Source: Isoetes taiwanensis
Lineage: Eukaryota; Streptophyta; Lycopodiopsida; Isoetales; Isoetaceae
Length of the DNA stretch: 64,000 nt
Reading direction: 5' to 3'
NCBI GenBank assembly: GCA_021234155.1
Contig: JAJEKV010000034.1
Span: 14,372,671-14,436,670 of the forward strand
Part shown: piece by piece, positions 46,510-58,150 of the stretch
Layout: the number at the start of each line of letters is the position of its first letter
Numbering within the stretch: the first letter of the stretch is position 1
Notes under the pieces: generated by a model
Seen by the model: the letters and a program-made list of their open reading frames with translations, nothing else
The model's database searches: none
Told to the model about the DNA's origin: nothing
Made by a program: the position numbers and the translations under genes

Positions 46510-47545
46510 ATGGCTTCTTCAATTCCTTTGCAGCAGCTAGGGGACTTTTCTATGGTGGGTATTAATCCCTTTGATCAGCCAAATCTGTCAGGGCCTGCTC
46601 GTCACCCCTTGAAGTCTCTCAGATCCACGAACAAAAATAATGGTTACAAAGGTGATGTGACTCGATCTTTCAATAAAGATGCTCATCTTAAACAGCAGAC
46701 ATTAAATAGGGCATTGCATCTTTACTCTCAACGGGATAAGCGTTGTCCATCGCAAATTCCCACAGGTGTTGATGGAGCAAATGGCCCAGACGAACCTCCA
46801 ACATGTGTTGAAGGTTCAACACATGATGATGGAGAGCAGATTGCATCCGTTACAGGTGTTGGCAGTGAAACTGGCCCAGACGAACCTCCAACACGCATTG
46901 GAGGTTCACCACACGATGCTGATGGGGAGCAGATTGCCTCTGCTACAGGTGTTGGAAGTGCATATCGCTCAGCCACACGTCCAACATGCGTTGGAGGTTC
47001 AACTCAGGATGATGAAAGGGAGCGGATTGATGAGGCATTGACCCCAGATGATTTCTCCAAGGTCCCTCGTCCAGCACGTCTTCCTCTCTATGTCAATTTG
47101 CTTCAAAAAGACCTAGAGAACAAGTTTGACATTCTTACGCCTACTTTGCACATGCAAAGAACAAGAGATGACACAATTTCGATGTGCATTGAGGTCTGAA
47201 TTGGCAAAGTGTCGTGAACGACCTTGCAACGCCATCGGCAAAATTCATGCCGAACATGCAAAGCTTTGGGAAGCAATTGAGGGCTATAAAGTTGGAGTTT
47301 GCCGCTTGTCATATGACCGTGGAGCACCTAATGGTTGATATTGGCAAGCAAAGGCAAGATTTACTCCGCCATGTCTCGAGGTGTCTACGAAGTTGTAATA
47401 CTCACATGCGAGCATTTGAAGAAAGCATGACCCGCCAAGTGATCGAGCTTGCTAAGGACACCTCTAGTCGAAGTTCTCGCCTTGGAACGTTCCTATTCTC
47501 ATGCAACCAAGGCACCTCCAACTTTCGCTTCAAAGCATCATGATC
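46510..47545 (+). pseudogene. LINE ORF1 (RNA-binding-type) with repeats
   Basis: It starts MASSIPLQQLGDFSMVGINP; the Met at 46510 follows a 5' leader. The first frame ends at 47199; the reading continues in another frame (ELAKCRERPCNAIGKIHAEH) and then a third (AHMTVEHLMVDIGKQRQDLL), so at least two indels are present. A tandem repeat coding GPDEPPT...GEQIAS lies in the middle. ORF1 proteins bind the element's RNA in the nucleocapsid-like particle; no zinc knuckle or RRM is obvious here, so the assignment rests on position. Confidence 0.5.
46763..47030 (+). repeat. 90-bp coding tandem repeat in ORF1
   Basis: Three units starting ACAGGTGTTG at 46763, 46853 and 46946, with shared CCAACA, GTTGAAGGTTC or GTTGGAGGTTC, and GAGCAGATTGC. 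Periods of 90 and 93 preserve the reading frame, which suggests the expansion took place while ORF1 was under coding constraint. Confidence 0.8.
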
Positions 47546-48180
47546 CTAATGTGAGATCCATGCCTAGTTCATCCTCCCCCAATTTCAAAATTCTCATGTA
47601 ACAGGTTTTGCATCTACACCGCATCTACATCCGCCAGAGGTAGAGAATACATTGATAGGCACAACCGTGTAATCACGGGTCATTCGTGGCATGCCGGAAG
47701 AAGCATCGAGGACTTGCAAATGAAGGTACGACTTTGGTGTTAGCTAAATTGGACTTCACAACACCAGTTGTTGTCACTGCTGCACATAGGGTTGGAGCAT
47801 TGCAGCCCCACTACCCGCGCATAGTGAAATTTACAGTGCAAAATTTGAGTACTAAAATGGATATCCTCAAGCATTTGAGTCCCAACAGTTAATCAGATGC
47901 CAGGATTTGCAAAAGGTCCAGGACATTCAAAAGAATGGTGGTAAGGCTGCACTGATTCGTGGAAAACTACGTATTTTTACACCATCACATGCAACCTTTG
48001 CTGACGCCTTTCATCATGCTAAGGCCACTCATACTGCTGGTGTTGAAGTCCATTCTCCCATTTCCCATGCACACACCAACGCTGCAAATGCACCTCGTGT
48101 TGCTGCTACTGCTGCCGCTGCCGCCTCTATTGCTCCAGCCTCCTCAGTTCGCACTGCTCATACCTCAAATGTACCTTCCT
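47546..48180 (+). pseudogene. LINE ORF1-ORF2 junction region, decayed
   Basis: Short open blocks include TLVLAKLDFTTPVVVTAAHR (near 47730), HYPRIVKFTVQNLSTKMDIL, and an Ala/Thr/His-rich stretch before the endonuclease. In LINE ORF1 proteins a region with RP(V/I)xVKFxxxxxK..IL is common in the C-terminal domain, and the block at 47800-47870 resembles that. Stops and frame changes separate the blocks. Confidence 0.4.
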
Positions 48181-48185
48181 AGGAA

Positions 48186-48965
48186 ATGTGCCTTCGGTTG
48201 GTGTCTTGGAATTGTCGAGGTTTTCCCTGGCGTAAAGGTGATGGCTTGAATCCCATTGCAAAAGATATGGATATCCTTCTGCTCATGGAAACGTGGGAGC
48301 ATTCAGCCAAACGGCTACTTCATTTTACAGGCTATCAATTCTTTTCATTATTTAATGAATGTCATGGGCAAGAGGTTGCGGTGGAGTTGCTTGCTATTTC
48401 AAGGATGTCCTTGCTCCATATATCACGCTTCATAAAGCTGATAGATATAATCGCTACATGTGGATCAAACTTCATTGCCACAATAGTAGCACCATCTGCC
48501 TGTTACTTTCCACCTATATCATCACCTTTTTATGATGAATATGATGTCGCTCGCAGTGATCCCTATGGTGATTTTATGATGACATTGCTCAATTCAAACA
48601 GTTGGGGCATGTTATTCTTCTTGGTGATTTCAATGCTCGCACTGCTGAAATGCAAGCTGCTCAACTCATACTTGAGGATGTCCGTGACCCTTTATGGATG
48701 TTTGCTAATGATACAGTCTTTCCATGTTCATCACCTGATGCTAACAAACCCGTCTCAACATTTGGAAGGGAGCTCATCCAGTTGTGTGAAGTCTTTGAGA
48801 TGGTACTTTGTAATGGCTTAGAGAAATGGCCACACTCTCAAGGTATTACATGCAGACAGGATAGGCAGGGTGGTGGTACTAGTGTCGTTGATTATGTCAT
48901 GCATTTCAGATTTTTGAATTGGCACAAGGCATAGAGATGAGAAGATAAAATCTGATCACTATCCA
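48186..48965 (+). pseudogene. LINE APE-type endonuclease
   Basis: The nuclease nicks target DNA to prime reverse transcription. Motifs in order: LRLVSWNCRGF at the N-terminus, LLMETWE (metal-binding Glu), then after a shift HVILLGDFNAR (48608-48640) with catalytic Asp and Asn, TSVVDYVM, and SDHYPLYLS (48949-48975) with the catalytic Asp-His. At least two frameshifts (near 48380 and 48925) disrupt it. All main active-site residues are still present. Confidence 0.85.
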
Positions 48966-49770
48966 CTTTATTTGTCATTAAAGTGGCAGCTTCCACCTCT
49001 TCAACCCATTGCTATCCAGGCTCCTGCCCCTCGCATTTGCTTGACTTATTCTAGATATTTTGAATATGAACAGACATTAGCTCCTGCGCTTGCAGGTATT
49101 TTGGATTACCCAACTCTTCAAGAGCGTAATGCAGCATTTGCTGATGCTTTGCTTACTTCTGTTGTCTCTTGCTTTGGTACATGCACTTCTGGTGTTGCTC
49201 ATGCTGGTAGGAAATCCTTTCCTAGAAATGCCTGGTTTGATGAAGACTGCAAGCAGCTTAAAAAACAATTGCGAATGATAGTTGAGCCAGATATGCGACA
49301 TAATGCCATTCAGAATTATAAGTCTGTTTTGAAACGCAAGAAGGCACGCTTTGTTGCTGAGCATCAGAAGCAAATGTTTGAATTACTGCTACGTGAGCCT
49401 CGGACCTTCTGGCACAAAATATTATATCGACCACCTCCTACTCTTGGACATATTTCTATGCAGCAATGGGATGAGCGATTGGTCCACTTATATGATCATC
49501 CTGGGGTCCTTAATTCTGTGCCTCCTTTGGTAGGTGATATTCTTCAATTCACAGAGGAGGAAGTCAAAGAAGGACTGCGGCATCTATCTAATGGCAAGTC
49601 TCCTGATCTTCAAGGTTTACAAGCAGAATTGCTTAAATGGGGGGGTCCGCTATTGCTTTCAATCATCACTACTCTTTTAAATCAAGCTTTGCAAGAAGGC
49701 TTGCCAGAAACTTGTGCTGTCAGTAAGGTCGTACCAATTTACAAAGCAGGTGATAAGCATGACCCTAATT
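48966..49770 (+). pseudogene. LINE RT, N-terminal part
   Basis: One open stretch from the endonuclease end through the linker (KSFPRNAWFDEDCKQLKKQL, EPRTFWHKI) to RT motif 0/1: EEEVKEGLRHLSNGKSPD, LLKWGG, and VSKVVPIYKAGDKHDP. The reading is cut by the hAT element after CCCTAATT at 49763-49770 and resumes at 50577. Confidence 0.88.
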
Positions 49771-50576
49771 CAGGGTAATAAAGAGTGGCTAAAATTCGCC
49801 AAATGGCGATTTTTTAGACCTTTAGTCAAATTTCATGGCTAAAGTTTATAAAGGCAATTTTTTTAGAAAAAGCATAATTTAGCCACTCCAAAAGGGGGTA
49901 AATTCTGAACGCTTAGAGTTTAGCCGGGATTGTTTGCTGCATGGTGTACTGAATCGCCTTCTCTAAAGTTGATTAGGAGAATCCTGATCAATTCAAATAG
50001 CCATGCCAATTCTATTCAGGGATCTCTTTCATATTTAGGAATTGCCATTAGCTACCTCAATCATATTTTGAATTTGTATCTATAAGTTGTTTAGGTTAAA
50101 TGCTATGAAGAATGTTACATGACGTGCATTTAAGCTTTAAATAGTAGTGATCTCTTCTTGCAATTGTTGACCCAAAAGGGCTTCATCACCAAGTTCACCA
50201 TTTGGATGCATTTGACCCCAACGTAAACATGCATGTTCCTTCAAACGATATTATTTGTTCCTTATGAATTGTACTTTGAACAACTTTGTTATCATTTTGT
50301 AAAAGAAGCATATTGAATCAATGTCATTCATGTACTAATCAGTACTCAAAGTTTGAAGTTAAATAGTTGCACTTTAGCTGGGGACCAAGAAAAATTCGCC
50401 ATCATAGAATTTCGTGTCATATAAATTTTTACATTTTAGCCAAGTGGGAAGATAATTAAAGGGCTTTATTTTATCAAATTTCACCAAGAAAAAAATCTAA
50501 GAACTTTTATTTTTCATAGGTTTAGCCAACCTTAATTTGAATAGAAAAACATTTAGGGCCGTTAAAATTTACCCTG
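49771..50576. mobile_element. Non-autonomous hAT element, 806 bp
   Basis: It is flanked by the 8-bp duplication CCCTAATT (49763-49770 and 50577-50584). The termini are CAGGGTAAT on the left and, reverse-complemented, CAGGGTAAA on the right, the classic CAGGG start of hAT elements. The subterminal motif TTCGCCA recurs near both ends (about 49795 and 50396). No open frame of note, so it depends on a transposase from elsewhere. Removing the element and one target copy restores RT sequence continuity on either side. Confidence 0.92.
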
Positions 50577-50584
50577 CCCTAATT

Positions 50585-51046
50585 ATCGCATGATCATGGT
50601 AAGTTCCATATTCTCAAAGCTCTTAGCCAGTCTTACTGAGAAGCAGTTGACATCATGGGCAGAACATACTGGTGTACGTGCTGTAGGACAGGCAGGCTTT
50701 CGTCCATGCCATTCTACAATAGACCATATTTTCACATTGCGCATGCTTATTGAACATAGTCGAAGTTTGAAACAAGACCTCTATATATGCTTTGTGGATT
50801 TTACTTCTGCTTTTGATACAGTACCACGCGAGCTTCTTTGGCAGCGCTTGCAGGCACTTGGGGTTCCACAAGATCTTCAAAATGCAGTTTATCGGCTCTA
50901 TGAAAGGGTTTTTGCTAAATTTCCAGCATCAGGTACTCAAATCACTAGCAATATTGGAGTTCGTCAGGGTTGCCCTTTATCTCCTACACTCTTTGGCTTG
51001 TACATTGATCAATTGGAAGAATGGCTTGATAATCATGGCGGCGGAG
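50585..51046 (+). pseudogene. LINE RT, middle part
   Basis: RT motifs 2-5: MVSSIFSKLLASLTEKQLTS, GQAGFRPCHSTIDHIFTLR, ICFVDFTSAFDTVPRELLW (first catalytic Asp), and IGVRQGCPLSPTLFGLYIDQ. It is interrupted at 51046 by the gypsy element and continues at 56925 with the YADD box. No stop lies within this block. Confidence 0.9.
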
Positions 51047-51516
51047 TGTTATGAACATGACATGGGGCAAGGTAAACTAAAATAAAAACCGCTAGCTATG
51101 GAAATAAATCCCTTATTGGGATGAGGTGGCATGACCCGATTGGGTGGGCAAGCCAACAGCCAACGGGCTGGGCTATGACGCCAGGCAGCATCTTGGATCA
51201 GCCTTGGAGGCATCCAATAGATCCCAGGAGGGATCTAGAAGGAGGGAGGCTAATCGATTGGCCAAATCGGCCCCTGGGCTTCAAGGGAAGCCCTTCATAT
51301 CCCTATTTCATGCCTTGTATATAAGACCCATATTTTTCCAAAGAGGGTAGCATACGGTAAGCCATGGCTGTTCTTGAGCAAACTTGTGATTACCAGCATC
51401 AATCTAAGTCTTCAAGGAAGATTGAAACACCGTGGGGGAATCAGGGATTCCGAGGGCAGAGGCGGTAGGTGTGGATTGATGCGCCAGTATCTTTGGTGAA
51501 GCCGAGGACCATTTCA
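51047..51516 (+). repeat. Gypsy 5' LTR
   Basis: 470 bp. A TATATAAGACC element at about 51318 is the likely LTR promoter. Confidence 0.95.
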
Positions 51517-51517
51517 T

Positions 51518-51529
51518 TGCTATCAGAGC
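51518..51529 (+). other. Gypsy primer binding site
   Basis: TGCTATCAGAGC, one base away from the TGGTATCAGAGC that pairs with the initiator tRNA-Met 3' end, one base after the LTR. Confidence 0.8.
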
Positions 51530-51530
51530 C

Positions 51531-53650
51531 TAGGTTTGATGCTAGGTTGGAGGCTGTGAAGAACAGAACGAACAGAGTTCTTGAGAGCAATTTCTGGAGC
51601 TTCCACGAAGCACAATGGTTTGGCTTAAGAATTGTTCTTCAGGCTCCTGGGCACCTAAGAATCCAATTCGAAATTGCTGCAGCAGTCTCTGAGCAAGCAG
51701 GGCTTGCTAAATCAGGTCTGGGATCTGGAAAAACGGATTTTGAAAAACAGCTCGGTTTGAGCTGAAAATTTACGAGCAGGAGTGTTTAGGGCCAAAATGC
51801 TTACCTGCCAAATTTCGTGGCAATCGGAGTACCGAGCAGCCCGGAGTGATTGATTCTGGCTGGCCCGGAATCACTATTTGGTGATTCTGATTTTTTATTT
51901 TGTGAATTTTTTGGTTGAAGGTAACCAAGACCCGTTATCAGCCCATTAATGGAATCAGGGATTTCGTACCCCGTTATCAACCATGAAAATTTAAATGGGG
52001 TTTTAATGGTTTATTACTTACTTAGTTAATATTTATTATTAACGATTTTAGCTAATGTTAGTACTATTTGAACTGGTAATTAACAAGAGCCAAGGGCACT
52101 TGTTGGCAGTACCAGCTACTACATTCTTGCAAACTGGGTTTGCTAAAAGGAAAATAGGTTGTAAATTCTAGCACTCCAGGAGTATGAGGTGGTTCGTCAT
52201 GAGGAGCCGGGGGAGTAGAACATAGACGAACCACATGGAAAAGGGCAAGACCCTAAAAATATTAATATTTTGGTGAATATTACTATATTCTTTTGGATAT
52301 GATAGGGTTCAGCTAGGGCAACTGAGTGATGCAATCGAGCTTGTGAAGGTCGAGGTAACCAGTTGGCAGACCGGAGTACTGCAATTTTGAAAGCTCGGCT
52401 TTCGTTAAAAATCTAGGAGTCCTGAACAATTTTGGACGTGGGAAATCTGGGATTTCATCGTGAGTAAAAAGTCCGCTGTTAGAACATTTTGCCCGGGGTA
52501 ACCGCATGATCTGGGATCATTGGCTCACTCTACTGGGTAGGGTGTCATGAGGTTGCATGTTAGCCTTTAACCAGTCCTTGTAAGGAATTAGTGACAATTG
52601 TATTATTATTAACTCAAGGGGTCACTGGTGCATGACCTAGGGTTTGTGCTAGAAGTGCACAATATTGGGAAATGTTGTGATAGACTTCACGCCAGTTCCT
52701 ATGGATTTTAGGACTTTGGTTCCTTGAAGGATTTGGGGTCTACTAAGTGAATATCTTGGAAGCAAAGCTTTCATTAGGGCTCTGGGAGTCCCGACTTGTG
52801 ACATGGTAACCCTTGGGGAATAGCAACACTTGTGGTAAGTGTTGGGAATAAGACCCTTGAATTTTAGAAAGGAATTTTGAAAGGATTTAAAGGTTTTTGG
52901 ACCTTGTATTTGCTTATGAATACCAAGTAGAATCTTGGTTAAATAAAGGAAAGTGGGCAAAAAGGTTAACTAGTTTGAGATATTCCTTTGAAAATTCAAA
53001 AGGATAAGATTAATTGACATATACAATCCGGGATTGTTAAGCCAAAATAACCTTCATAGATGAACCTCTACTTATTGAATCTATAGTTTAAAAGCACTAT
53101 AGTCAGAGATGCTAGCTAATGCATCTTGAGAATACAAGTTGCAGTATTGATAAGGTTGACAATTTATCATGAAGAAACTACAAGGTAGTAATTGTAAAGC
53201 AACTTGATAGTTATTTTAAGGGGTTCTTCTGGGAAGAGCACTTAAAATATTGCATGCGCTTTAAAGCTTACAAGTTTAATGATCTGTATCAAGCCGATAA
53301 GAGTTGTTTTAAGCGAGGCTTAATGAGATTCAAGTCGGGCTAATAAAGAAGCATATGGCTTCAAGTAGGATCATATGGATGCATGCAATAGATTATTGTA
53401 GCATTTGTTAAAATTGATTTTAGAGGGTGCCTCTGGGAGGATGCCAAGGATGAATCAAGCTACAATATGATTAGAACATAAGATTTAGTTGACAATGTGG
53501 TTCCATATGAAGCTTCTGTTATATTTCGGAAGAAACTAACTGTATATACAACTAGGAGTTGTGAATACATCTTATTACCCAGTATGTTCAAGCGGGGCTT
53601 GGGGTAAAACGCATGGGTTGCAATATATAAGCTGGGATTGTATAGGTATT
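51531..53650 (+). pseudogene. Gypsy gag-protease region, decayed
   Basis: Two kilobases where gag and protease are expected. Only short open pieces remain (for example FDARLEAVKNRTNRVLESNF at about 51535-51600), and neither a CCHC knuckle nor a DTGA/DSGA protease box is readable. The internal length is normal, so decay by point changes is more likely than deletion. Confidence 0.5.
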
Positions 53651-53654
53651 GTAA

Positions 53655-54790
53655 GATTATATAGTATCGACTATAAGACTTTGAATAAAGTCACTATCAA
53701 AGATCCCTACCCAATGCCTAGAATTGATAATATCATGGATCGATTGGTGGGAGCAAATATTTCTCCAAGATCGATCTAAGAAGTGGATATCATCAAATTA
53801 GCACTAGGGAAGGAGATGAACCCAAAACGGCCTTTCGAACCAACCAATGGCATTTTGAATTTGTGGTCATGCCCTTTGGGTTAACAAATGTCCCAGCCAC
53901 ATTTATGCGGCCAATGAACACAGTTTTCAGGGGTATCTAGACAAATTTATCCCAAATATTCCTGGATGATATTCGAATTTACTCAAGGAGTAAAGAGAAG
54001 CACTTGGAGCACATGGAAAAGGTATTAATGATCTCCGGGAGCACAAACTTTTGCCAAAATTTCCAAGTGTGAGTTTCTAAAATAAGAAGTGGCATATCTG
54101 GGACACATAGTCTCGAAAAAGGGTTTGGCCCGGATCCAGACAAAGTTTGGGCCATAAGGGAATGGCCAGGACTTATAGATGTTCTAGATGTAAGACGTTT
54201 CTTGGGCTTATCCACTTATTATAGGAAATTCATTCCAAAGTTTCCAAAGGTGGCTGCCTTCCTTACAGACCTACTTAAGAAAGGGCAACCCTTTGTATGG
54301 GGGAAGGAGCAAAAGATGTCCTTTGCACGAATCAAGGATTTAAGTGAACCAATTCTGAAAATTCCAGATTTAAATTTGCCCTTTGAAGTTTATACTGAAG
54401 CATGTGGACAAGCTTTGGGAGCAGTTCTAATGCAACAAGGGCATGTTGTGGCTCATGAGAGTCGTAAATTAAATCCGGCAGAAAAGAACTATGCCATATA
54501 TGAACAATAGTTATTGGCCATAGTTCATGCCTTAAAAACTTGGTGGCATTACTTAAGGTCAGGGACCAATAAAGAGTCATGCAAGTTTATCGTGTTCACT
54601 GATCATAAACCATTGAAATTTCTGCAAAGTCGAGCAGAAATAAGTCCCAAACAAGTGCGCTAGTTGGATTTCTTGCATGAATTTCACTTTGAGATTCGGC
54701 ACACCCCCGGGATAGATAACCCAGTTGCAGATGCACTTTCCAGAATAAAATACATTAATGGAATGACATCTCTAGAATGGGATCGCTTCT
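53655..54790 (+). pseudogene. Gypsy reverse transcriptase and RNase H
   Basis: RT motifs: [46 protein letters not shown], and catalytic FLDD at 53959-53970. The connection has VRRFLGLSTYYRKFIPKF. RNase H has VYTEACGQALGAVLMQQG, in which the first catalytic Asp is Glu, plus HESRKLNPAEKNYAIYE and FTDHKPLKFL. Stops at about 53777, 53938, 54508 and 54661 and at least two indels break it. Several stops look like CAA/CAG to TAA/TAG or TGG to TAG changes. Confidence 0.9.
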
Positions 54791-55820
54791 AACGAATCAG
54801 GGATTTGTATGAGAAGGATCAAGATCCAACCAAAAGAGAAGGTTCTCTTTGGGCACAAAATGATGATTTATCTATAAGGGACGGATTTCTGTTCCCTTAG
54901 TAGAGAATCTTAGGAAGGAGATTCTTTACGAATTCCATAATACCCCGCAAGCAGGGCACGGGGAGGAATAGAAGACATACGAATTGTTTAAAAGACAATT
55001 CTTTTGGCCTGGTATGAAGCAAGATGTAAAATCTTATGTATCCCAGTGCCAGGTATGTCAAGCTGTAAAAATAGATCATGGCAAAATGCCAGGATTATTA
55101 CAACCGTTACCCATACCGTTGAGAAGGTGGGAATGCATAAGTATGGATTTCATAGTTTCACTCCCATGATCCAATCGACAACACACTCAAGTGCTAGTGA
55201 TGGTCGATTGTCTGACAAAGGACGCAAAGTTCTTAGCATTACGAGGTGATGCTACTGAACAAGATGTGGCGAGGAATACCTACAGGTTGTGTACCCTATG
55301 TTTGATCTGCCACAAAAAAATTGTAAGCAATCGAGACTCTAAATTCACGGGGCACTTTTGGAAAGACTTCATGAAGGGGCTAGGAGTAAGCCTCAGTATG
55401 AGTAGTGGAAATCACCCCCAAACTGATGGACAAACAGAACGAATTAACATGATCCTGGAGGATATGTTAAGAAGTTTTGTGTTTGAAAAACAGTCCAAGT
55501 GGGAGGAATATTTGCCCTCTGTAGAGTTCGCTTACAACAACGCATACCACATAGGAACCAAAATGAGCCCCTTTATGCCAATGATGGGTAGGAACCCAAG
55601 ATCATATATTGGGACTAACCAAGCCTTGAAAACTGATGCGGCTATCCATATGTTGGAAGATATGCAAGCCATATTATATCAGTATAGGGCAAACTTAAAG
55701 AAGGCTCAAGATCGAGCCAGGCTAAATGCCAACAAACATCGTAGGGAGGTAACCTTCAGGGAAGGTGAGTATGCATTCTTACGAATAGTTTACCCTCGGC
55801 ACTCAAGGTTGGGACCTTGA
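54791..55820 (+). pseudogene. Gypsy integrase
   Basis: The HHCC zinc domain (HNTPQAGHGEE, CQVCQAVK) is followed by the catalytic core: CISMDFIVSLP, SNRDSKFTGHFWKDF and GNHPQTDGQTERIN give D, D and E. VEFAYNNAYHIGTKMSPF is typical of the family. Stops occur near 54791, 54898, 54968 and 55168. The core from 55191 to 55820 is open over 209 codons. Confidence 0.9.
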
Positions 55821-56214
55821 AGCCATTGGTCAAGGGAAAGATTTCCAAATTGACGCCCCGATATGCTAGGACCCTTCAAAGTGTTAATAAGGATCAATGA
55901 GACAACATATGAGTTAGAGCTTCCAGATGGAATAGGAGTGCATCCTGTCTTCCATGTAAGCCAACTCAAAGAAAGCGATATTGTCCACGGGCAACGTAAT
56001 TGCTCCAGTGACAATACCCCTAGCCCTTAGCTCTGAGGTAACTCTTGAGGCGATTCTAGACACTCGCATTCGGAAGCTGCGCAATAAAGATATTGCAGAG
56101 TACTTGATCTTGTGGCGAGGTCAATCACTCTCCGAGGCCACATGGGAGAGTGAAGAGTACGTGCAGCAAAACCCTCATTTGACTCAAAATCCATGGAGGC
56201 CATGGAAAGATTAG
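55821..56214 (+). pseudogene. Gypsy integrase C-terminus and chromodomain
   Basis: After GPFKVL and INETTYELELPDG in a shifted frame, the last frame reads LEAILDTRIRKLRNKDIAEY, then LILWRGQSLSEATWESEEYV. This is a chromodomain: it has E-AILD, the Y-LILW strand, G and EATWE. Chromodomains of chromoviruses steer insertion towards heterochromatin. The stop at 56214 ends the polyprotein. Confidence 0.88.
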
Positions 56215-56449
56215 CTGAGTCAATATGAGTTTAGTTACCTAGTACAATAAAATATGGGCTTGCATCAGGGATGGCAAGTCAGCACGTCCGCAAACTAAGA
56301 GCTACGAAACCATGGTCATGAGGTGACCCAGGGAACGGGTTTCCGAAGGGACTAGATGACGAAACCATGGTCACGAGGTGACCCAGGGAATGGGTTTTGA
56401 AATATACTCCCACAATCCTTGGGGACCAAGGATTTGAAAGGGGGAGGTA

Positions 56450-56919
56450 TGTTATGAACATGACATGGGGCAAGGTAAACTAAAATAAAAACCGCTAGCT
56501 ATGGAAATAAATCCCTTATTGGGATGAGGTGGCATGACCCGATTGGGTGGGCAAGCCAACAGCCAACGGGCTGGGCTATGACGCCAGGCAGCATCTTGGA
56601 TCAGCCTTGGAGGCATCCAATAGATCCCAGGAGGGATCTAGAAGGAGGGAGGCTAATCGATTGGCCAAATCGGCCCCTGGGCTTCAAGGGAAGCCCTTCA
56701 TATCCATGTTTCATGCCCTGTATATAAGACCCATATTTTTCCAAAGAGGGTAGCATACGGTAAGCCATAGCTGTTCTTGAGCAAACTTGTGATTACCAGC
56801 ATCAATCTAAGTCTTCAGGGAAGATTGAAATACCGTGGGGGAATCAGGGATTCCGAGGGCAGAGGCGGTAGGTGTGGATTGATGCGCCAGTATCTTTGGT
56901 GAAGCCGAGGACCATTTCA
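56450..56919 (+). repeat. Gypsy 3' LTR
   Basis: 470 bp, preceded by the purine tract at about 56437-56447. The differences from the 5' LTR are all substitutions, clustered near the TATA region and at three later sites. Confidence 0.95.
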
Positions 56920-56924
56920 CGGAG

Positions 56925-57500
56925 GTCCACATTTGGCACACTATATCATTAGGCAACTTATGTATGCTGATGATGTTTCACTTCTAGCACATACCGTTGC
57001 TAATATGCAGCAACATTTACATGCTCTGCACAGTTTTTGTGAGAACACAGGTCTGCGTGTTAATCTCCAAAAGATCAAGCTTTTGGTAGTTCAATCTTCT
57101 CGTCACAATGTTCCTACTATGCACTATGATAGCCGCGAAGTTGAAGTTGTAGATATCTAAAAGTATCTTGGTGTAGAATTCTGTAAGAACACACTTTGGG
57201 AACAGTGTATTACCAAGCGGGTGGCTGCTGGATGGAGAGCACTCTATGCAATGCAAAACAATTGTTTTCGCACAGAAATTCATGATTGGCCACGGAAAGC
57301 TCACTTGTTTCGGGCTTTGGTAGAGCCTGCTTTTCTTGTATGGTTTCAAGTGTGGGGGCCCGCCATTAGTGCTAGTGCTTGGGAGAGCTTGGAGCGGGTG
57401 CAAAAGTCCTTTCTCACTTACAGCTTTGAGTTAAAACAACGGTGCCCTATGCTATTCTTTTACAAGAGATGTGTTTTTGGCCTCTTCAACATTCCGCCAT
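56925..57500 (+). pseudogene. LINE RT, C-terminal part
   Basis: It resumes after the gypsy target duplication with YIIRQLMYADDVSLLAHT (catalytic YADD), NLQKIKLLVVQSS, one stop (57158), KYLGVEFCKNTLWEQCITKR, and LFRALVEPAFLVWFQVWGP of the thumb. It joins the block ending at 51046 to give the normal spacing between motifs 5 and 6 of LINE RTs. Confidence 0.9.
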
Positions 57501-58150
57501 GAAGCGCCATCTCCACTATATCCGCAAGGTGCACCACATGGATGATGTTAGGTATCCTGTTTTGCACTTGCCATGGTGAATCTCCTCGCGTTTGAAACGA
57601 TGTTGGAAAGAGCATTGCACTACATGGTTTGCCCGCTTGGGCTGTGCAACCGTGAGCATCGCATGATGCTTGCCGTTTCGATCCTCGAAGCTTTTGCAAC
57701 AATATCTCAATGGTCGCTTTTTCTCAAAAGATATGGGACGCAGCGATTATTTGGGCCCAAGTGAAAACCGGGTCATTATCATGCACACATAAATCTTACC
57801 TTGGCACCAGGGCCCCAAGCTTATTTGCTTGCTTTATTGTCCAGGAACAAGCTTGTAGCTATTGCATCAATTCGCACGGGGTCCCCAGTGCTACTGGATT
57901 GAGACGGGTAGATGGGAGCGGCCGTGAATTGCCGCGAGAAGCGAGACTATGTGCCTGTTGCCGCCATGTGTTATTGAAGATGAAAGCCATACTCTTCCGA
58001 AGTTGCCCCGCTTTTGAGATAGTCCGAATCATTTTTGACCTTAGCATTCCATTCCACGCTTCCACAACTTCTCAGAGCACCATCTGTGCATGACTTGGCA
58101 TTATACATACTTGAGGTTCTAGATAAACGTCTGCAATTACTGAGCCCTCA
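57501..58150 (+). pseudogene. LINE ORF2 C-terminal zinc region
   Basis: A decayed tail containing LPREARLCACCRHV and, in a shifted frame, the HTL...C half of the CCHC motif that also ends the LINE relics at 9.2 kb and 14.1 kb. IETGRW is shared with the 14.1 kb copy. Several stops and shifts occur. Confidence 0.65.

Larger units (their letters stand above)
51047..56919 (+). mobile_element. Ty3/gypsy chromovirus-type retrotransposon
   Basis: A 5.87-kb element flanked by the 5-bp duplication CGGAG (51042-51046 and 56920-56924). The two 470-bp LTRs start TGTTATG and end TTTCA, differing at about six positions (roughly 1.3%). A tRNA-Met-type primer site follows the 5' LTR and a purine tract, GAAAGGGGGAGG, precedes the 3' LTR. 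The order RT, RNase H, integrase, chromodomain identifies a chromovirus. Pol has many stops and shifts despite the young LTRs, so the copy was probably mobilised in trans as an already defective RNA. Confidence 0.95.
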
